Shown here: piece by piece, positions 20,977-33,958 of the stretch
How positions within the stretch are numbered: the stretch's first letter is position 1
Layout of the letters: each line of letters begins with the position of its first letter
NCBI RefSeq assembly: GCF_904849725.1
Contig: NC_058520.1
Coordinates: 400,223,993 to 400,287,992 of the forward strand
Reading direction: 5' to 3'
Origin: Hordeum vulgare subsp. vulgare
Taxonomy: Eukaryota; Streptophyta; Magnoliopsida; Poales; Poaceae
Length of the DNA stretch: 64,000 nt
Made by a program: the position numbers and the translations under genes
The notes under the pieces: generated by a model
What the model was told of the DNA's origin: nothing
The model's input: only the letters and a program-made list of their open reading frames with translations
The model's database searches: none

Positions 20977-23678
20977 AATCCTTATGCCTAGCTAAGGGCA
21001 TTAAACAATAGCGCTTGTTGGGAGGCAACCCAATGAATTTATATTTTTATTTCTGTTTTGTTGCGTCCACGCCATCACAATTCTGTTGTGATTGTGCTTT
21101 TTATGTTTCTTTTGCGTTTTTGCCAAGTGAAACCATTATCATTAGTCTTGGGGATGATCGTTTGATCATGCTGGAAAAGACAGAAACTTTCTGCTCACGA
21201 AAAGAATTTTCATTTGTTTCTCTGAGAGATTTTGAGTTGATTCTTTTTGCTGCTGATTTCTACGCAAATTCTTAAGACTTTCGTAATTTTTAAGAATTTT
21301 TGAAGTACCATAAGTATATGAAGTATACAGATTGCTACAGACTGGTCTACTGTTAACAGATTCTATTTTTGTTGAGTTGGTTGCTTATTTTGATGAAACT
21401 ATGGATAGTATCGGGGGGTATTAGCCATGGAAGATTGAAAGTACAGTAACCCAACATCAACATAAGTAGAATTTAAGTTTGCTACAGTACCTAAGGAAGT
21501 GGTGATTTGCTTTCTTATACTAATGATATCACGAGTTTCTATTTAAGTTTCGTGTTGTGAAGTTTTCAAGTTTTTGGTGAAGTTCTTATGGACAAAGAGA
21601 TAAAGAGTGGCAAGAGCTCAAGCTTGGGGATGCCCAAGGCACCCCAAGTTGATTCAAGGATGCCGAAAAAGCCTAAGCTTGGGGATGCCCCGAGAAGGCA
21701 TCCCCTCTTTCGTCTTCAATCCATCGATAACGTTACTTGGGGCTATATTTTTATTCACCACATGTTATGTGTTTTGCTTGGAGCGTCTTGTATCGTAGGA
21801 GTCTTTTATTTTTGTTTTGTCAGAATCTTCCTTGCTACACGTCTAGATAGATAGACATGCACTCACCGTGATTTTGTCGAGCTTCACTTATATCCTTTGG
21901 TTAGGCAATTCAGCTCACATGTGTTTCACTTATATCTTTTGAGCTAGTTGATTTTGCTCTATGTGTTTCACTTCTATCTTTCGGAGCACGACAATGCGTG
22001 GCGTGGTAGTTAATCTATGCTATGAAAGTAGTCTCAAAAGGGGTAGTTATCCAAAGGGATATGAAAACTTCCACCTTTATGTGCATTGAGTAGTTAGAGA
22101 AGTTTGATTCATCTCAATTAGTTTTGAGTTGTGGATTGTGGTAATATTGAAGTTATACTAGTAAGGTGTTGTGGATCTAGAAATACTTGTGTTGAAGTTA
22201 GTGATTCCGGTAGCATGCACGTATGGTGAACCGCTATGTGATGAAGTCTGAGCATGATTAGTTTATTGATTGTCATCCTTTGTGTAGCAGTCGGATCACG
22301 CGATGGTTTATACCTACCAACCCTTCCCCTAGGAGTATGCGTTGAATGCTTTGTTTCAATTACTACTAAAACTTTTGCAACAAGTATATGAGTTCTTCAT
22401 GACTAATGTTGAGTCCATGGTTTAGATGCACTTTCACCTTCCACCATCACTATCTTCTTTAGTGTCGTGCAACTTTCGCCGGTGCATAAAACCACCATTA
22501 GCCTCCCTCAAAACAGCCACCATACCTACCTACTATGGCTTTTTCAAAGCCATTCCGAGATATATTGCCATGCAACTACCACCATGACATGTGCCACAGC
22601 TTCTACATTGCCATTGCATGATCATAAGATAGCTAGCATGATGTTTCCATTGATGTCTATGCCATGCTAGATCATTGTCACGGTACCCTACCGAAGGCAT
22701 TCCATATAGAGTCATCATTCCTCTAAGTTTTGAGTTGTAAGTGTGATGATCATCATTGATGGAGCATTGTCCCATGTGAGGAAATAAAAGAGGCCAGCGA
22801 AGCCCATTTACAAAAAGAGGCCAAAGATGCCCACAAAAATAAAATAAAAAAAGAGGCCAAAGAGCCCACCAAAAAATGAGAGAAAAAGAGAGAAGGGACA
22901 ATGCTACTATCTCCTTTCCACACTTGTGCTTCATATTAAGCACCATGATCTTCATGATTGAGAGTCTCGTTTTGTCACCACCATATAGCTAGTGGGAAAT
23001 TTTCATTATATAACTTGGCTTGTATATTCCAATGATGAGCTTCCTCAAAATTGCCTTAGGTCTTCGTGAGCAAGCAAGTTGGATGCACACCCACCAGTTT
23101 GCTTTAAGAGATTTCACATACTCTTAGCTCTAGTGCATCATTTGTATGGAAATCCCTACTCATTCACATTGATATCTATTGATGAGCATCTCCATAGCTC
23201 ATTGATATGCCTAGTCAATGTGATCATCTTCTCCTTGTTTACCTTGCAACCTCCACCACACTCCATTCCACTTATAGTGCTAAAACCATGGCTCACGCTC
23301 ATGTATTGCGTGAGAGTTGAAAAAGTTTGAGAAAGTAAAGTTGTGAAAACAATTACTTGGCCAATACCGAGGTTGTGCATGATTTAAATTCGTTGTGCAA
23401 GGATGATAGAGCATAGCCAGACTATATGATTTTGTAGGGATAACATTCTTTTGGCCTTGCTATTTTGAAAGTTCATGATTACCTCGCTAGTTTGCTTGAA
23501 GTATTATTGTCTCCACGTCAATAGAAAACTATTGTTTTGAATCTAACGGATCTGAACATTCATGTAACATAAGAGGAGTTACAAAGGACATCTATGCTAG
23601 GTAGCATGAAAGCATCAAAAATTCATTCTTTATCACTTCCCTACTCGAGGACGAGCAGGAGTTAAGCTTGGGGATGCT
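20977..23678 (+). other. Element B noncoding 3' half and polypurine tract
   Basis: No domain found. It begins with a conserved stretch (CTAGCTAAGG...TTGGGAGGCAACCCAA) also present after the protease in element C. Much of the rest aligns with the reverse strand of 30250-32890 in C. The tract at 23663-23678 (TAAGCTTGGGGATGCT) directly before the 3' LTR is the plus-strand primer. Small open frames here are composition noise. Confidence 0.85.
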
Positions 23679-25238
23679 TGATACGTCTCAAACGTATCTA
23701 TAATTTTTGATGGTTTCATGTTGTTATCTTGTCAACTTTGGATGTTTTATATACCTTTTATATCTTTTTTGGGACTAACTTATTAATTCAGTGCCAAGTG
23801 CCAGTTCCTGTTTTTTCTATGTCTTTTAGTCTTTTCAGATCTGATTTTGGAACGGAGTCCAAATGGAATAAAATCCCCAAAATGAATTTTTCCAGAAAGA
23901 AGAAGATCGGGGGACTTGAGGGCCAAGATAGGAGGCCCACAGGGGGCCCACAAGCCTTGTAGCCGCGGCCAGGGGGGCCCGCGGCTACCAAGCTTGTGGC
24001 CCCCCTGGAGTTCCCCTACCCTAGCTCTTTCGCCTATATATTCCCTAAAATCCCAGAAAAAATAAGGGCGTTCACGCAACCACTTTTCCGCCGCCGCAAG
24101 CTTCCGTTTCCGCGAGATCTCATCTGGAGACCCTTCCATGTGCCCTGCCGGAGGGGACTTTGGAGCTGGAGGGATTCTACATCAACATCATTGCCTCTCC
24201 TATGACTCGTGAGTAGTCTACTTCAGACCTACGGGTTCGTAGTTAGTAGCTAGATGGCTTCTTCTCTCTCTTGGATCTTCAATACAAAGTTCTCCATGAT
24301 CTTCATGGAGATCTATCCGATGTAATCCTCTTTGGCGGTGTGTTTGTCGAGATCCAATGAATTGTGGATTTGCGATCAGATTATCTATGAATTATATTTG
24401 AGTCTTTGCTGATTTCTTATATGCATGATTTGATATCCTTGTAAGTCTCTCCGAGTCTTGGGTTTTGTTTGGCCAACTAGATCTATGATTCTTGCAATGG
24501 GAGAAGTGCTTCGTTTTGGGTTCATACCGTGTGGTGACCTTTCCCAGTTGCAGTAGGGGCAGCAAGGCACGCATCATGTTGTTTCCATCAAGGGTAACAA
24601 GATGGGCTTTCATAATAGATTTGAGATTGTCCATCTACATCATGTCATCTTGCTTAAGGCGTTACTCTATTCTTATGAACTCAATACACTAGATGCATGC
24701 TCGATAGCGGTCGACGTGTGGAGTAATAGTAGTAGATGCAGAAAGTATCGGTCTACTTGTTTTGGACGTGATGCCTATATGCATGATCATTGCCATATAT
24801 AACGTCATGACTTTTCGCGGTTCTATCAATTGCTCGACAGTAATTCGTTCACCCACCGTCTACTTGCTTTCACGAGAGAAGCCACTAGTGAACACTACGG
24901 CCCTCGGGTCTACTCACGATTATCATCTCCGCTTTTACTTTTACTTTGCTTTGTTTACTTTTTGCTTTCAGTTCTCACTTTGCAAACAATCTATAAGGCA
25001 TTGACAACCCCTTCATAGCGTTGGGTGCAAGATCTTTGTGTTTGTGAAGGTACTTGTGACTTGACGTGATCCTCCTACTCGATTGATACCTTGGTTCTCA
25101 AACTGAGGGAAATACTTACCGCCGATGTGCTACATCACCCTCTCCTCTTCAAGGGAACACCAACGCAAGGCTCCAAGTCCATGGGGGAAATCCTTTGCAT
25201 ATTTTCCAAGGAAATCCCTATAGGCGTAGCCAACAGCA
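23679..25238 (+). repeat. Element B 3' LTR
   Basis: 1560 bp, TGATACGTCTCAAACG to TAGCCAACAGCA. Scattered differences from the 5' LTR show it is not a very recent insertion. Confidence 0.95.
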
Positions 25239-26015
25239 CTTAGCTGCGAACCAGTCTTCGCCTAAGTATAGAAACTATCCCGAGTGAAGAGAAATCCTCT
25301 CACTCGGGGGCTTAGCTGCGAATCGGCTTTCGCCTAAGTATAGAAACTACTCCGAGTGAAGAGCAATCCTCTCACTCGGGGTCTTGGCTGCAAACATGTC
25401 TTCACCTAAGTTAAAAACCATTCCGAGTGAATAGCAACCTATTCACTCGGATGCTTAGCTGCGAATCAGTCTTTGCCTAAGTATAGAAACTACTTCGAGT
25501 GAAGAGCAATCCTCTCACTCGGGGGCTTAGCTGCGAACATCTTTTCTCCTAAGTTAAAAGCCCTTCTGAGTGAATAGCAATCTATTCACTCGGATGCTTA
25601 GCTGCGAACCAGTCTTCGCAAAGTATAGAAACTATTCCGAGTGAAGAGCAATCCTCTCACTCGGGGGCTTAGTTGCGAACATGTTTTCGCCTAAGTTAAA
25701 GACCCTTTCAAGTGAGTAGCAACCTATTCACTCAGATGCTTACCTGCGAATCAGCCTACGCCTAAGTATAGAATATACTCTGAGTGAAGAGGAATCCTCT
25801 CACTCCAGGGCTTAGCTGCGAACATGTCTTCGCCTAAGTTAAAAATCCTTCCAAGTGAATATCAACCTATACACTCAGATGCTTAGCTGCGAACCAGTCT
25901 TCACCTAAGTATAGAATATACGCCGAGTGAACGGCAATCCTCTCACTCGGGGGGCTTAGCTACGAATCTATATCCTAAGCTAAAAACCTTATCGAATGAA
26001 TAGCAACCTATTCAA
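25239..26015 (+). repeat. Hairpin repeat array of element A, part 2
   Basis: About 10-11 further monomers of about 72 bp, continuing the array split by B. Typical unit: CTTAGCTGCGAACCAGTCTT...TAGAAACT then CCGAGTGAAGAG-loop-CTCTCACTCGG. The last units decay toward 26010. The sense pol gene ends on the left side and the antisense gene ends on the right side at 26203. Confidence 0.92.
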
Positions 26016-26202
26016 TCGAGAACATTGAAAAACCAAACAAACTGAACCAAATGCAGGTAAGTTCAAAGAAATCCAGCATGGATTAAAGTCATCCATGCAC
26101 ACGAAAATTACTTGGGTTCGACACCCGAACGAAATTTTAAGGATACACTAACACTCGGCATACCGAGGCGAATTAAAGTTTGGCAGTAATCATAGTTCTT
26201 TC

Positions 26203-28641
26203 TCAAGGCTCACCAGGACTTGCATGTTCAACAAAGGTATCAAGGTCGATCCCATCAGCTATGCGGGTCGCTGCGTTGATGAAGGTCTCCATGAAATCTT
26301 CAAACTGGAGCTTCTTCGTATTCGCCGCCAGGAGTGCCTTCAACTTGTCTTCTCTCGCTTCTTTACAATGGACTCGGACGAGCGAAAGATTCACGTCGGC
26401 TCCGCATCGTGTTGTAGACTTATTCCACGCCTGCACCGTGTTGGGAATCTGGCCCAAGCGGCTCATTACAGACTCTAGATCAGTTTGGAAAATGTCTTGA
26501 GGCCATGTCTCCTTGTCAATCTTCCCCACCGCAGCTCGCAGTCGGGCAATGTACCCCTGGACCTTCAAGAGGCGAGCGTTGAGACGAAACATATCTATAG
26601 CCATGGCATCTAGAATAGGTGACTTGGAGGGGTCCAGATACAGCTCCACCTCTTCGGTCTCCTTGTCAAAATCCAGGCAGAATTTTGTGTGAGGGAAAAA
26701 TGAAAAGTCAGTCACAATTCATTAGGTAAAGTTCATAATGATTCACTCAGTAAAGGAAGCATACCAGTAAGCGTCGCGAGCATTTTGGTCAGGAAGTCCT
26801 TCAGAAACTTTTCCATGGCATTCCCCCTTTTCGCCATTTGCTCAAGCTTTTCCCCCCATTCAAGTCGCTATTTCTTCAACTTCGTGTTTTCTTCTTCCAA
26901 CTTACCGACGTCTAAGAGCTTCTTCTCAGCAGCCTTGGACCTTTCCTTAACTTCTGCAAGGACCCTGTCCTTGTCTTCGAGTGCTTTCTTCAAGGCATCA
27001 AAGTCATTGGTCTTCACCTCTAGATCCAGCTGAAGATGGTTCTTCTCCGATTCCAAGTTGGCATACTTGGATCCAATCTCAGAGGCTTTCTGAAAAACAT
27101 CAAGGAAATAGTTTAGTCGCAACTAATATTTTTCTGCTTCTGAGTGGAGAAGTACAGTTCAGTCGACCAAATGGCGGCCCGCCGCACCCACCCAAGTTCT
27201 TAAGACTAATGCCCTTCGTAAACGATCGACATTAGTCTCGGGGACTAGACCCAGTGGGTGCACTTAGCGTGCCCCTACTGGATATAAACCACACGACCAG
27301 GTCCGTCCTGACTGAGCCACGAAAAATAAACAGAGCGTGTTTTCCAATTAGACCCCTACAGATGCAAGCACTGAACAGCGGTCTCGGGGACTACACCCAG
27401 TGGGTGCACTTAGCGTGCCCCCACTGGATACATAACCACCCGACCAGGTCCGGCCTGACCGAGTCAAAAACAGAGAATTACTCTTCAAATCAGACCCCTG
27501 CCAATGCAAGCATTCGACAGTGGTCTCGGGGACTACACCCAGTGGGTTCACTCAGTGTGCCCCCACTGGATTAGAGACAAACAAGCACACGACACATGAA
27601 AGCACTCAGTGGGTGTAAAAGAAAGATTGACAAGACTCAATCGGAAAGCAAGATTGACAAGACTCAGTCGGAAATGAACTTACAATTGCACTTACTCGGA
27701 TGTTTGCTTGAAGCACCGAACCAACAACGTATGCCAACTTGCTAGCCTCATACGCCTCTCTGGTATGTTGCATCATCAGTCCGACTTGAACCATAGCTTC
27801 TTTCGTGGCTTCAGTTTGATCTTCCGGGACATGTTGCATAGAATATGCAAGCGTTGAAGGAGTCAGTATCACAACAGTGGTAATGAGAGTTATCGGAGGA
27901 GGCGTAGTCGGCACAGTTGGCATAACAATTGAACGAGTGGGAGGAGCTGTAATCAAAGCAGTCGAAGTGCTTGGAGGAACACTCGACATGGGTGTTGCAG
28001 CCATGGCCTGAGTTTGTTCGGCAGCCGTATGTTGCGGTTCTCGCTCATCATCCAAGAGGATGACGTCTGTGGCTGTCCATCGACAGTGTCAGTTAGTTCA
28101 GTTGACGGATTCAATCTTGAAAATAGAGTAAAACAAATACTTATCATACCTTGTTGAGAAGCAAGCATGTCCACGACGTCCAAGTCCATGGGATCTTCCT
28201 CATCCCCAACTGGCGTCGTCACTGAGGTAGCAGCTCTAGCAAGTAAATTTCACTCGATCACTGAGACACAGAAAGTCACAATGACAAAAAAAATAAAGAG
28301 ACGAATACTCATGTCGAAGCAACTGGCTCAGGAATCCTCATTCGGGGCAGGGCCTTCCGAGGTTTAGGAACATCAGGCTTAGGTTGTTTGGCGGCTTTTT
28401 CTACAAAGTCAGTCGCAACAACCGTGTCCCGCTTCACGTTCCTGCTGTTGGATGCTAAGGTCTTGCTTGGACCAGCTGTTAGATCATGGCGGTGCTTGGA
28501 CCGTGATTCCGGGCGTGGAGGAGACTAATTTTCTTCCTCGCTATCACCCGAATCATCTTCGCTCTCCTCGTTGTCATCAGCATAGTCGCTATCAACGCTG
28601 CAGCCTTCGCTTTCCCTCCGATCTCTAGCTGATCCCTATTG
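26203..28641 (-). pseudogene. Element A antisense gene, 3' exons
   Basis: Reverse-strand exons joined by readable splice sites. Exon about 28240-28150 (VGDEEDPMDLDVVDMLASQQ) ends at GTATGA. Exon 28072-27696 follows a CAG acceptor and restores the codon (QATDVILLDDEREPQ...VLQANIR), ending at a perfect GTAAGT donor. Exon 27089-26765 follows TTTTTCAG in phase and is a Lys/Glu-rich coiled coil (KASEIGSKYANLESEKNHL...EEENTKLKK) with one TAG at 26868-26870. The last exon, about 26688-26203, runs from FCLDFDKETEEVEL to FVEHASPGEP and a stop; its acceptor appears mutated (CACACAAA). An upstream exon (28641 to about 28258) has acidic and basic stretches (EESEDDSGDSEEE) and is cut by element C. Antisense genes at this position are known in Tat elements; biochemical role unknown. 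Confidence 0.8.
27235..27575. repeat. Intronic minisatellite, about 150-bp period
   Basis: Three imperfect units starting with GTCTCGGGGACTA at 27235, 27381 and 27533, each with CACCCAGTGGGTGCACT and GTGCCCCCACTGGAT. The first word contains a short palindrome (CCCAGTGGG). It lies in the 606-nt intron 27090-27695 of the antisense gene. Confidence 0.85.
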
Positions 28642-28646
28642 GATAC

Positions 28647-30249
28647 TGCTACTGCAACAAAAGACCTTCCAATGGCGCTAGAAATAGGTGTGTTGACGGC
28701 ACTAGGAATCCTTCTGCTACGGCTACGCCTTAAGGGACTTCCTAAGCAAATATGCAAAGGATTTCCCCCGTGGCCTTGGAGCCTTGCGTTGGTGTTCCCT
28801 CGAAGCGGAAAGGGTGATGTAGCACAGCGGTGGTAAGTATTTCCCTCAGTTTTGAGAACCAAGGTATCGATCCAGTGAAGGAGTATCTCAAGTGCCTGCA
28901 CAAACACAAAAAGCTTGCTCGCAACGCTATGAAGGGGTTGTCAATCCCTTATAGATTGTTCCCCAAGTGAGAACTGAAAGCAACAAAGTAACAAAGCAAA
29001 GTAAAAGCGAAAGTGGAAACGATAGGTCCGAATAGACCCGGGGGCCGTAGTGTTTACTAGTGGCTTCTCTCATGAAAGCAAGTAGACGGTGGGTGAACAA
29101 ATTACTACCGAGCAATTGATAGAACCGCGCAAAGTCGTGACGTCATCTATGGCAATGATTATATCCATAGGCTTCACATCCAAAACAAGTAGACCGATAC
29201 TTTCTGCATCTACTACTATTACTCCACACGTTGATCGCTATCCAGCATGCATCTAGTGTATTAAGTCCAAAAGAACAGAGTAACGCCTTAAGCAAGATGA
29301 CATGATCTAGATGGACAATCTCATATCCACGACAGAGCCCACCTTGTTACCCTTGATGGCAACTACACGATGTGTGCCTTACTGCTCCTACTGTCACTGG
29401 GAAAGGTCACCACACGGTAAGAACCCAAAACCAAGCACTTCTCCCATTGCAAGAATCATAGATCTAGTTGGCCAAACAAAACCCAAGACTCAGAGAAACT
29501 TACAAGGATATCAAATCATGCATATAAGAAATCAGCAAAGACTCAAATATATATCATAGATAATCTGATCACAAATCCACAATTCATCGGATCTCGACAA
29601 ACACACCGCCAAAGAAGATTACATCGGATAGATCTCCATGAAGATGATGGAGAACTTTGTAATGAAGATCCAAGAGAGAGAAGAAGCCATCTAGCTACTA
29701 ACTACGGACCCGTAGGTTTGAAGTGAACTACTCACGAGTCATTAGAGGGGCGATGATGTTGATGTAGAAGCCCTCTCCGGTAGGGCACCGGGAAGGGTCT
29801 CCAGATGAGATCGCACGGAAACGGAAGCTTGCGGCGGCTGAAAAGTATTTTCGTGGATCCCTTGATATTTTCTGTATTTTAGGGAATATATAGGCATAAG
29901 ATCTAGGCTAGGGGGGCGCGAGGGAGGCCACAAGCCTGCCCACCGCCGCCCCCCTGGTGGTGGATGGGGGGGCTTGTAGGCTCCCTGTAGCCCTCCTGGC
30001 TTGGCCCACAAGCCCCCTGATCTTCTTTCGTTTGGGAAAAAATCATTTCGGGGATTTTATTCCGTTTGGACTCCGTTCCAAAATCAGATCTGAAAAGAGC
30101 CAAAAACACAGAAAAAACAGAAACCGGCACTTGGCACTGAATTAGTAAGTTAGTCCCAAAAAAGATATAAAAGGTACATAAAACATCCAAAGATGACAAG
30201 ATAACATCATGAAACCATCAAAAACTATAGATACGTTTGAGACGTATCA
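28647..30249 (-). repeat. Element C 3' LTR
   Basis: 1603 bp on the reverse strand, start TGATACGTCTCAAACG at 30249, end TTGTTGCAGTAGCA at 28647. The last 68 bp (28647-28714) are an extension not seen in element B and contain primer-site-like motifs. It differs from its partner by substitutions and by lacking about 18 bp near 29775. Polypurine tract: reverse complement of 30250-30265. Confidence 0.93.
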
Positions 30250-32892
30250 AGCATCCCCAAGCTTAACTCCTGCTCGTCCTCGAGTAGGGACATGATAAAG
30301 AATGATTTTTTTATGCTTTCATGCTACCTAGCATAGATGTCCTTTGTAACTCCTCTTATGTGACATGAATGTTCAGATCCATTAGATTCAAAACAATAGT
30401 TTTCTATTGACGTGGAAACAATAATAATTCAAGCAAACTAGCAAGGTAATCATGAACTTTCAAAATAACAAGGCCAAAAGAAATTTATCCCTACAAAAGC
30501 ATATAGTCTGGCTATGCTCTATCATCATTGCACAACGAATTTAAATCATGCACAACCCCGGCATTGGCCAAGTAATTGTTTCACACCTTTACTTTCTCAA
30601 ACCTTTTCAACACTCACGCAATACATGAGCGTGAGCCATGGTTTTAGCACTATAAGTGGTGTGGAGTGTGGTCGAGGTTGCAAGACAAAAAAGGAGAAGA
30701 TGGTCACATTAACTAGGCATATCAATGAGCTGTGGAGATGCTCATCAATAGATATCAATGTGAATGAGTAGGGATTGCCATACAAATGATGCACTAGAGC
30801 TAAGATTATGTGAAAGCTCTTAAAGAAAACAAGTGGGTGTGCATCCAACTTGCTTGCTCACGAAGACCTAAGGCAATTTTGAGGAAGCCTATCATTGGAA
30901 TATACAAGCCAAGTTATATAATGAAAATTTCCCACTAGCTATATGGTGGTGAAAAAACGAGAGACTCTCAATCATGAAGACCATGGTGCTTAATATGCAC
31001 AAGTGTGGAAAAGTGATAACATTGTCCCTTCTCTCTTTTTCTCTCATTTTTTTTATTTTTTGGTGGTCTCTTTGGCCTATTTTTTTTATTATTTTGGTGG
31101 GCTTCTTTGGCCTCTTTTATTTCCTCACATGGGACAATGCTCCATTAATGATGATCATCACACTTTCAACTCAAAACTTAGAGCAACGATGACTCTATAT
31201 GGAATGCCTTCGGTAGTGTACCGTGGCAATGATCTAGCATGGCATAGACATTAATGGAAACATCATGCTAGCTATCTCACGATCATGCAATGGCAATGTA
31301 GACGTGATGGCACATGTCATGGTGGTAGTTGCATGGCAATATATCTCGGAATGACTTTGAAAAAGCCATAGTAGGTAGGTATGGTGGTTGTTTTGAGGGA
31401 GGCTAATGGTGGGTTTTGTGCACCGCCGAAAGTTGCACGGCACTAAGAAGGTAGTGATGGTGGAAGGTGAAAGTGCATCTAAACCATGGACTCAACATTA
31501 GTCATGAATAACTCATATACTTGTTGCAAAAGTTTTATTAGTAATCGAAACAAAGCATTCAACGCATACTCCTAGGGGAAGGGTTGGTAGGTATAAACCA
31601 TCTCGCGATCCCGACCACCATGCAAAGGATGACAATCAATAGACTAATCATGCTCAGATTTCATCACATAGCGGTTCACCATATGTGCATGCTACGGGAA
31701 TCACTAACTTTAACACAAGTATTTCTAGATCCACAACACCTTACTAGCATGACTTCAATATTACCAAGATCGCAACTCAAAACTAATTGAGATGAATCAA
31801 ACTTCTCTAACTATTCAATGCACATGAAGGTGGAAGGTTTTGTATCCCTTTGGATAACTACCCCTTTTGAGACTAATTTCAAAGCATAGATCAACTACCA
31901 AGCCACGCACCACTGTGCTCTAAAAGATATAAGTGAAGCACATAGAGCAAAAGTATCTAGCTCAAAAGATATAAGTGAAGCACATATGAGCTGAATTGTC
32001 TACCAAAAGATATAAGTGAAGCTCGACAAAATCACGGTGAGTGCATGTCTCTCTCTCTAGGTGTGCATCAAGGATGATTGTGACACAAAAAAAATAAAAG
32101 ACTCCTACGATACAAGACGCTCCAAGCAAAAACACATAACATGTGGTGAATAAAAATATAGCCCCAAGTAACGTTACCGATGGATTGAAGACGAGAGAGG
32201 GGATGCCTTCCCGGGTCATCCCCAAGCTTAGGCTTTTACTGCATCCTTGAATGTATTGGGGTGCCTTGGGCATTTCCAAGCTTGAGATCTTGCCACTCTT
32301 TATCTCTTTGTCCATAAGAACTTCACCCAAAACTTGAAAACTTCACAACACGAAACTTAAACAAAAACTCGTGATAACATTAGTATGAGAAAGCAAACCA
32401 CCACTTCCTTAGGTACTGTATTTTCAATATTCCATGGCTAATACCCCCTGATACTATCCATAGTTTCATCAAAATAAGCAACCAACACAACAAAACAGAA
32501 TCTGTTAACAGCAGACCAGTCTGTAGCAATCTGTATATTTCGTATACTTCTGTTACATCAAAAATTCTGAAAAATTAAGACAGTCTGAAGAATTTGCGTA
32601 GCAATCAGCAGAAAAAAAGAATCAACTCAAAAGCTCTTACAGAGAAGAAAAAAAATTATTTTCGTGAGCAGAAAGTTTCTGTCTTTTCCAGCATGACCAA
32701 ACGATCATCCCCAAGACTAATCATAACGGTTTTGCTTGGCACAAACGCAAAAAGAAACACAAAAAACACAATCATAATAGAATTATGAAAGTGTGGAAAA
32801 CACAAAACAGAAAGAATAAGGATAAATTCGTTGGGTTGCCTCCCAGCTAGTGCTTTTGTTTAACGTCCTTAGCTAGGCAAAAGGTGATGTAA
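30250..32892 (-). other. Element C noncoding 3' half
   Basis: Matches the 3' half of element B (20977-23678) on the reverse strand. No domain. Contains the PPT at 30251-30265 and a second copy of the same word at about 32217-32230. Confidence 0.85.
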
Positions 32893-33932
32893 TCACGTAT
32901 AGTCATATTTGGTGCTCAAACCATAAGTAGCCCTCATCATAGATTCATAAGGGAATCTTATTTTCTTTCTAGGAAAGTGCTCCATGCCCTTCTTTAAAGG
33001 AAATTGAAATCTAATATTCCCTTCCTTCATATCGATGATAGCACCAATAGTCCTTAGGAAAGGTCTACCAAGAATAATGGGACATGAAGGATTGCAATCT
33101 ATGTCAAGTACAATGAAATCCACAGGTACATAGTTCTTATTTGCAACAATAAGAACATCATCGATCCTTCCCATGGGTTTCTTGACAGTAGAATCCGCAA
33201 GATGCAAATTAAGAGAACACTCTTCAATCTCATGAAAACCAAGAATATATCACATAAAGACTTTGGAATCGCGGAAACACTAGCACCCAAATCACATAAA
33301 GCATTGCACTCATAGTTTTTTATCTTGATTTTGATAGTAGGTTCCCACTCATCATGAAGTTTTCTAGGTATAGAGACTTCTAGTTTGAGCTTCTCTTCAA
33401 GAGATTTCATCATAGCATCTACGATATGCGCGGTAAAGGCCTTGCTTTGGCTATAAGCGTGTGGAGAGTTTGCAATGGATTGCATCAAAGAAATGCATTC
33501 AAACAAGGAGCAATTATCATAATTGAATTTCTTGAAATCCAAAGTGGGAGTTTCATTACTACCCAAAATTTTGATTTCTTCTACTACACTCTCCACACCT
33601 TTATCATCAAGATGGGTGGACTCTGAATCATTGGGGCATTTTTCAACCAAAGTGGATTCATATCCAACCCCTCCATAAATAGGTTTGACACGCGAAAACA
33701 AAGATTCAAGAGGAGACACACCAAGCACTTTAAGATCTTCGTGATTTGCATCACTAGAATGCACCCTTTTAAACCATTCATGCCTAGCGCGAATTTGGGC
33801 GGTTCTTTCTTTGCTCTCATTCATGGAGACACGCATAGCTTTCAAAGTTTCATCCAAGTTGACCTTGGGAGGAGCGCATCTAACTTTCAAAGCATCAATA
33901 TCACAAGACATCCTATCAACGCTCTTAGCCAA
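32893..33932 (-). pseudogene. Element C gag C-terminus and aspartic protease
   Basis: Reverse frame from 33932: linker region with NYDNCSLFECISLMQSI and IPRKLHDEWEPTIKIKI, then the protease active-site region NALCDLGASVSAIPKSL. The ORF changes frame after SLCDIF, near 33240. The second frame (33207-32893) gives LHLADSTVKKPMGRIDDVLI, VPVDFIVLDIDC, PIILGRPFLRTIGAIIDM and ends TKYDYT with a stop. The DLGA wording and flap-like segment fit an Athila-type protease. One frameshift breaks it. The coding region ends here, where RT would normally follow. Confidence 0.88.
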
Positions 33933-33958
33933 ATCGTCAATTTTGAGTAGTTTTTCCT

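Larger units (their letters stand above)
18417..25238 (+). mobile_element. Element B: nonautonomous LTR retrotransposon, TSD CTTAG
   Basis: 5' LTR 18417 to about 19972, 3' LTR 23679-25238, flanked by CTTAG at 18412-18416 and 25239-25243. LTRs start TGATACGTCTCAAACG. The tRNA-Asp-type primer site and the LTR type place it with Athila-like grass elements (Fatima/Sabrina group; exact name unsure). The 3.7-kb interior has one open frame and no protease, RT, RNase H or integrase, so it must have depended on another element's enzymes. It sits inside the hairpin array of element A. Confidence 0.95.

Noticed and set aside
22533..22955. 140-codon reverse ORF in element B with hydrophobic stretches
   Set aside because: It lies in the noncoding 3' half shared with C, where the matching frame is broken; composition effect.
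17995..26015. CRISPR-like regular repeats
   Set aside because: Monomers are contiguous degenerate tandem repeats with no unique spacers, inside a plant retrotransposon.
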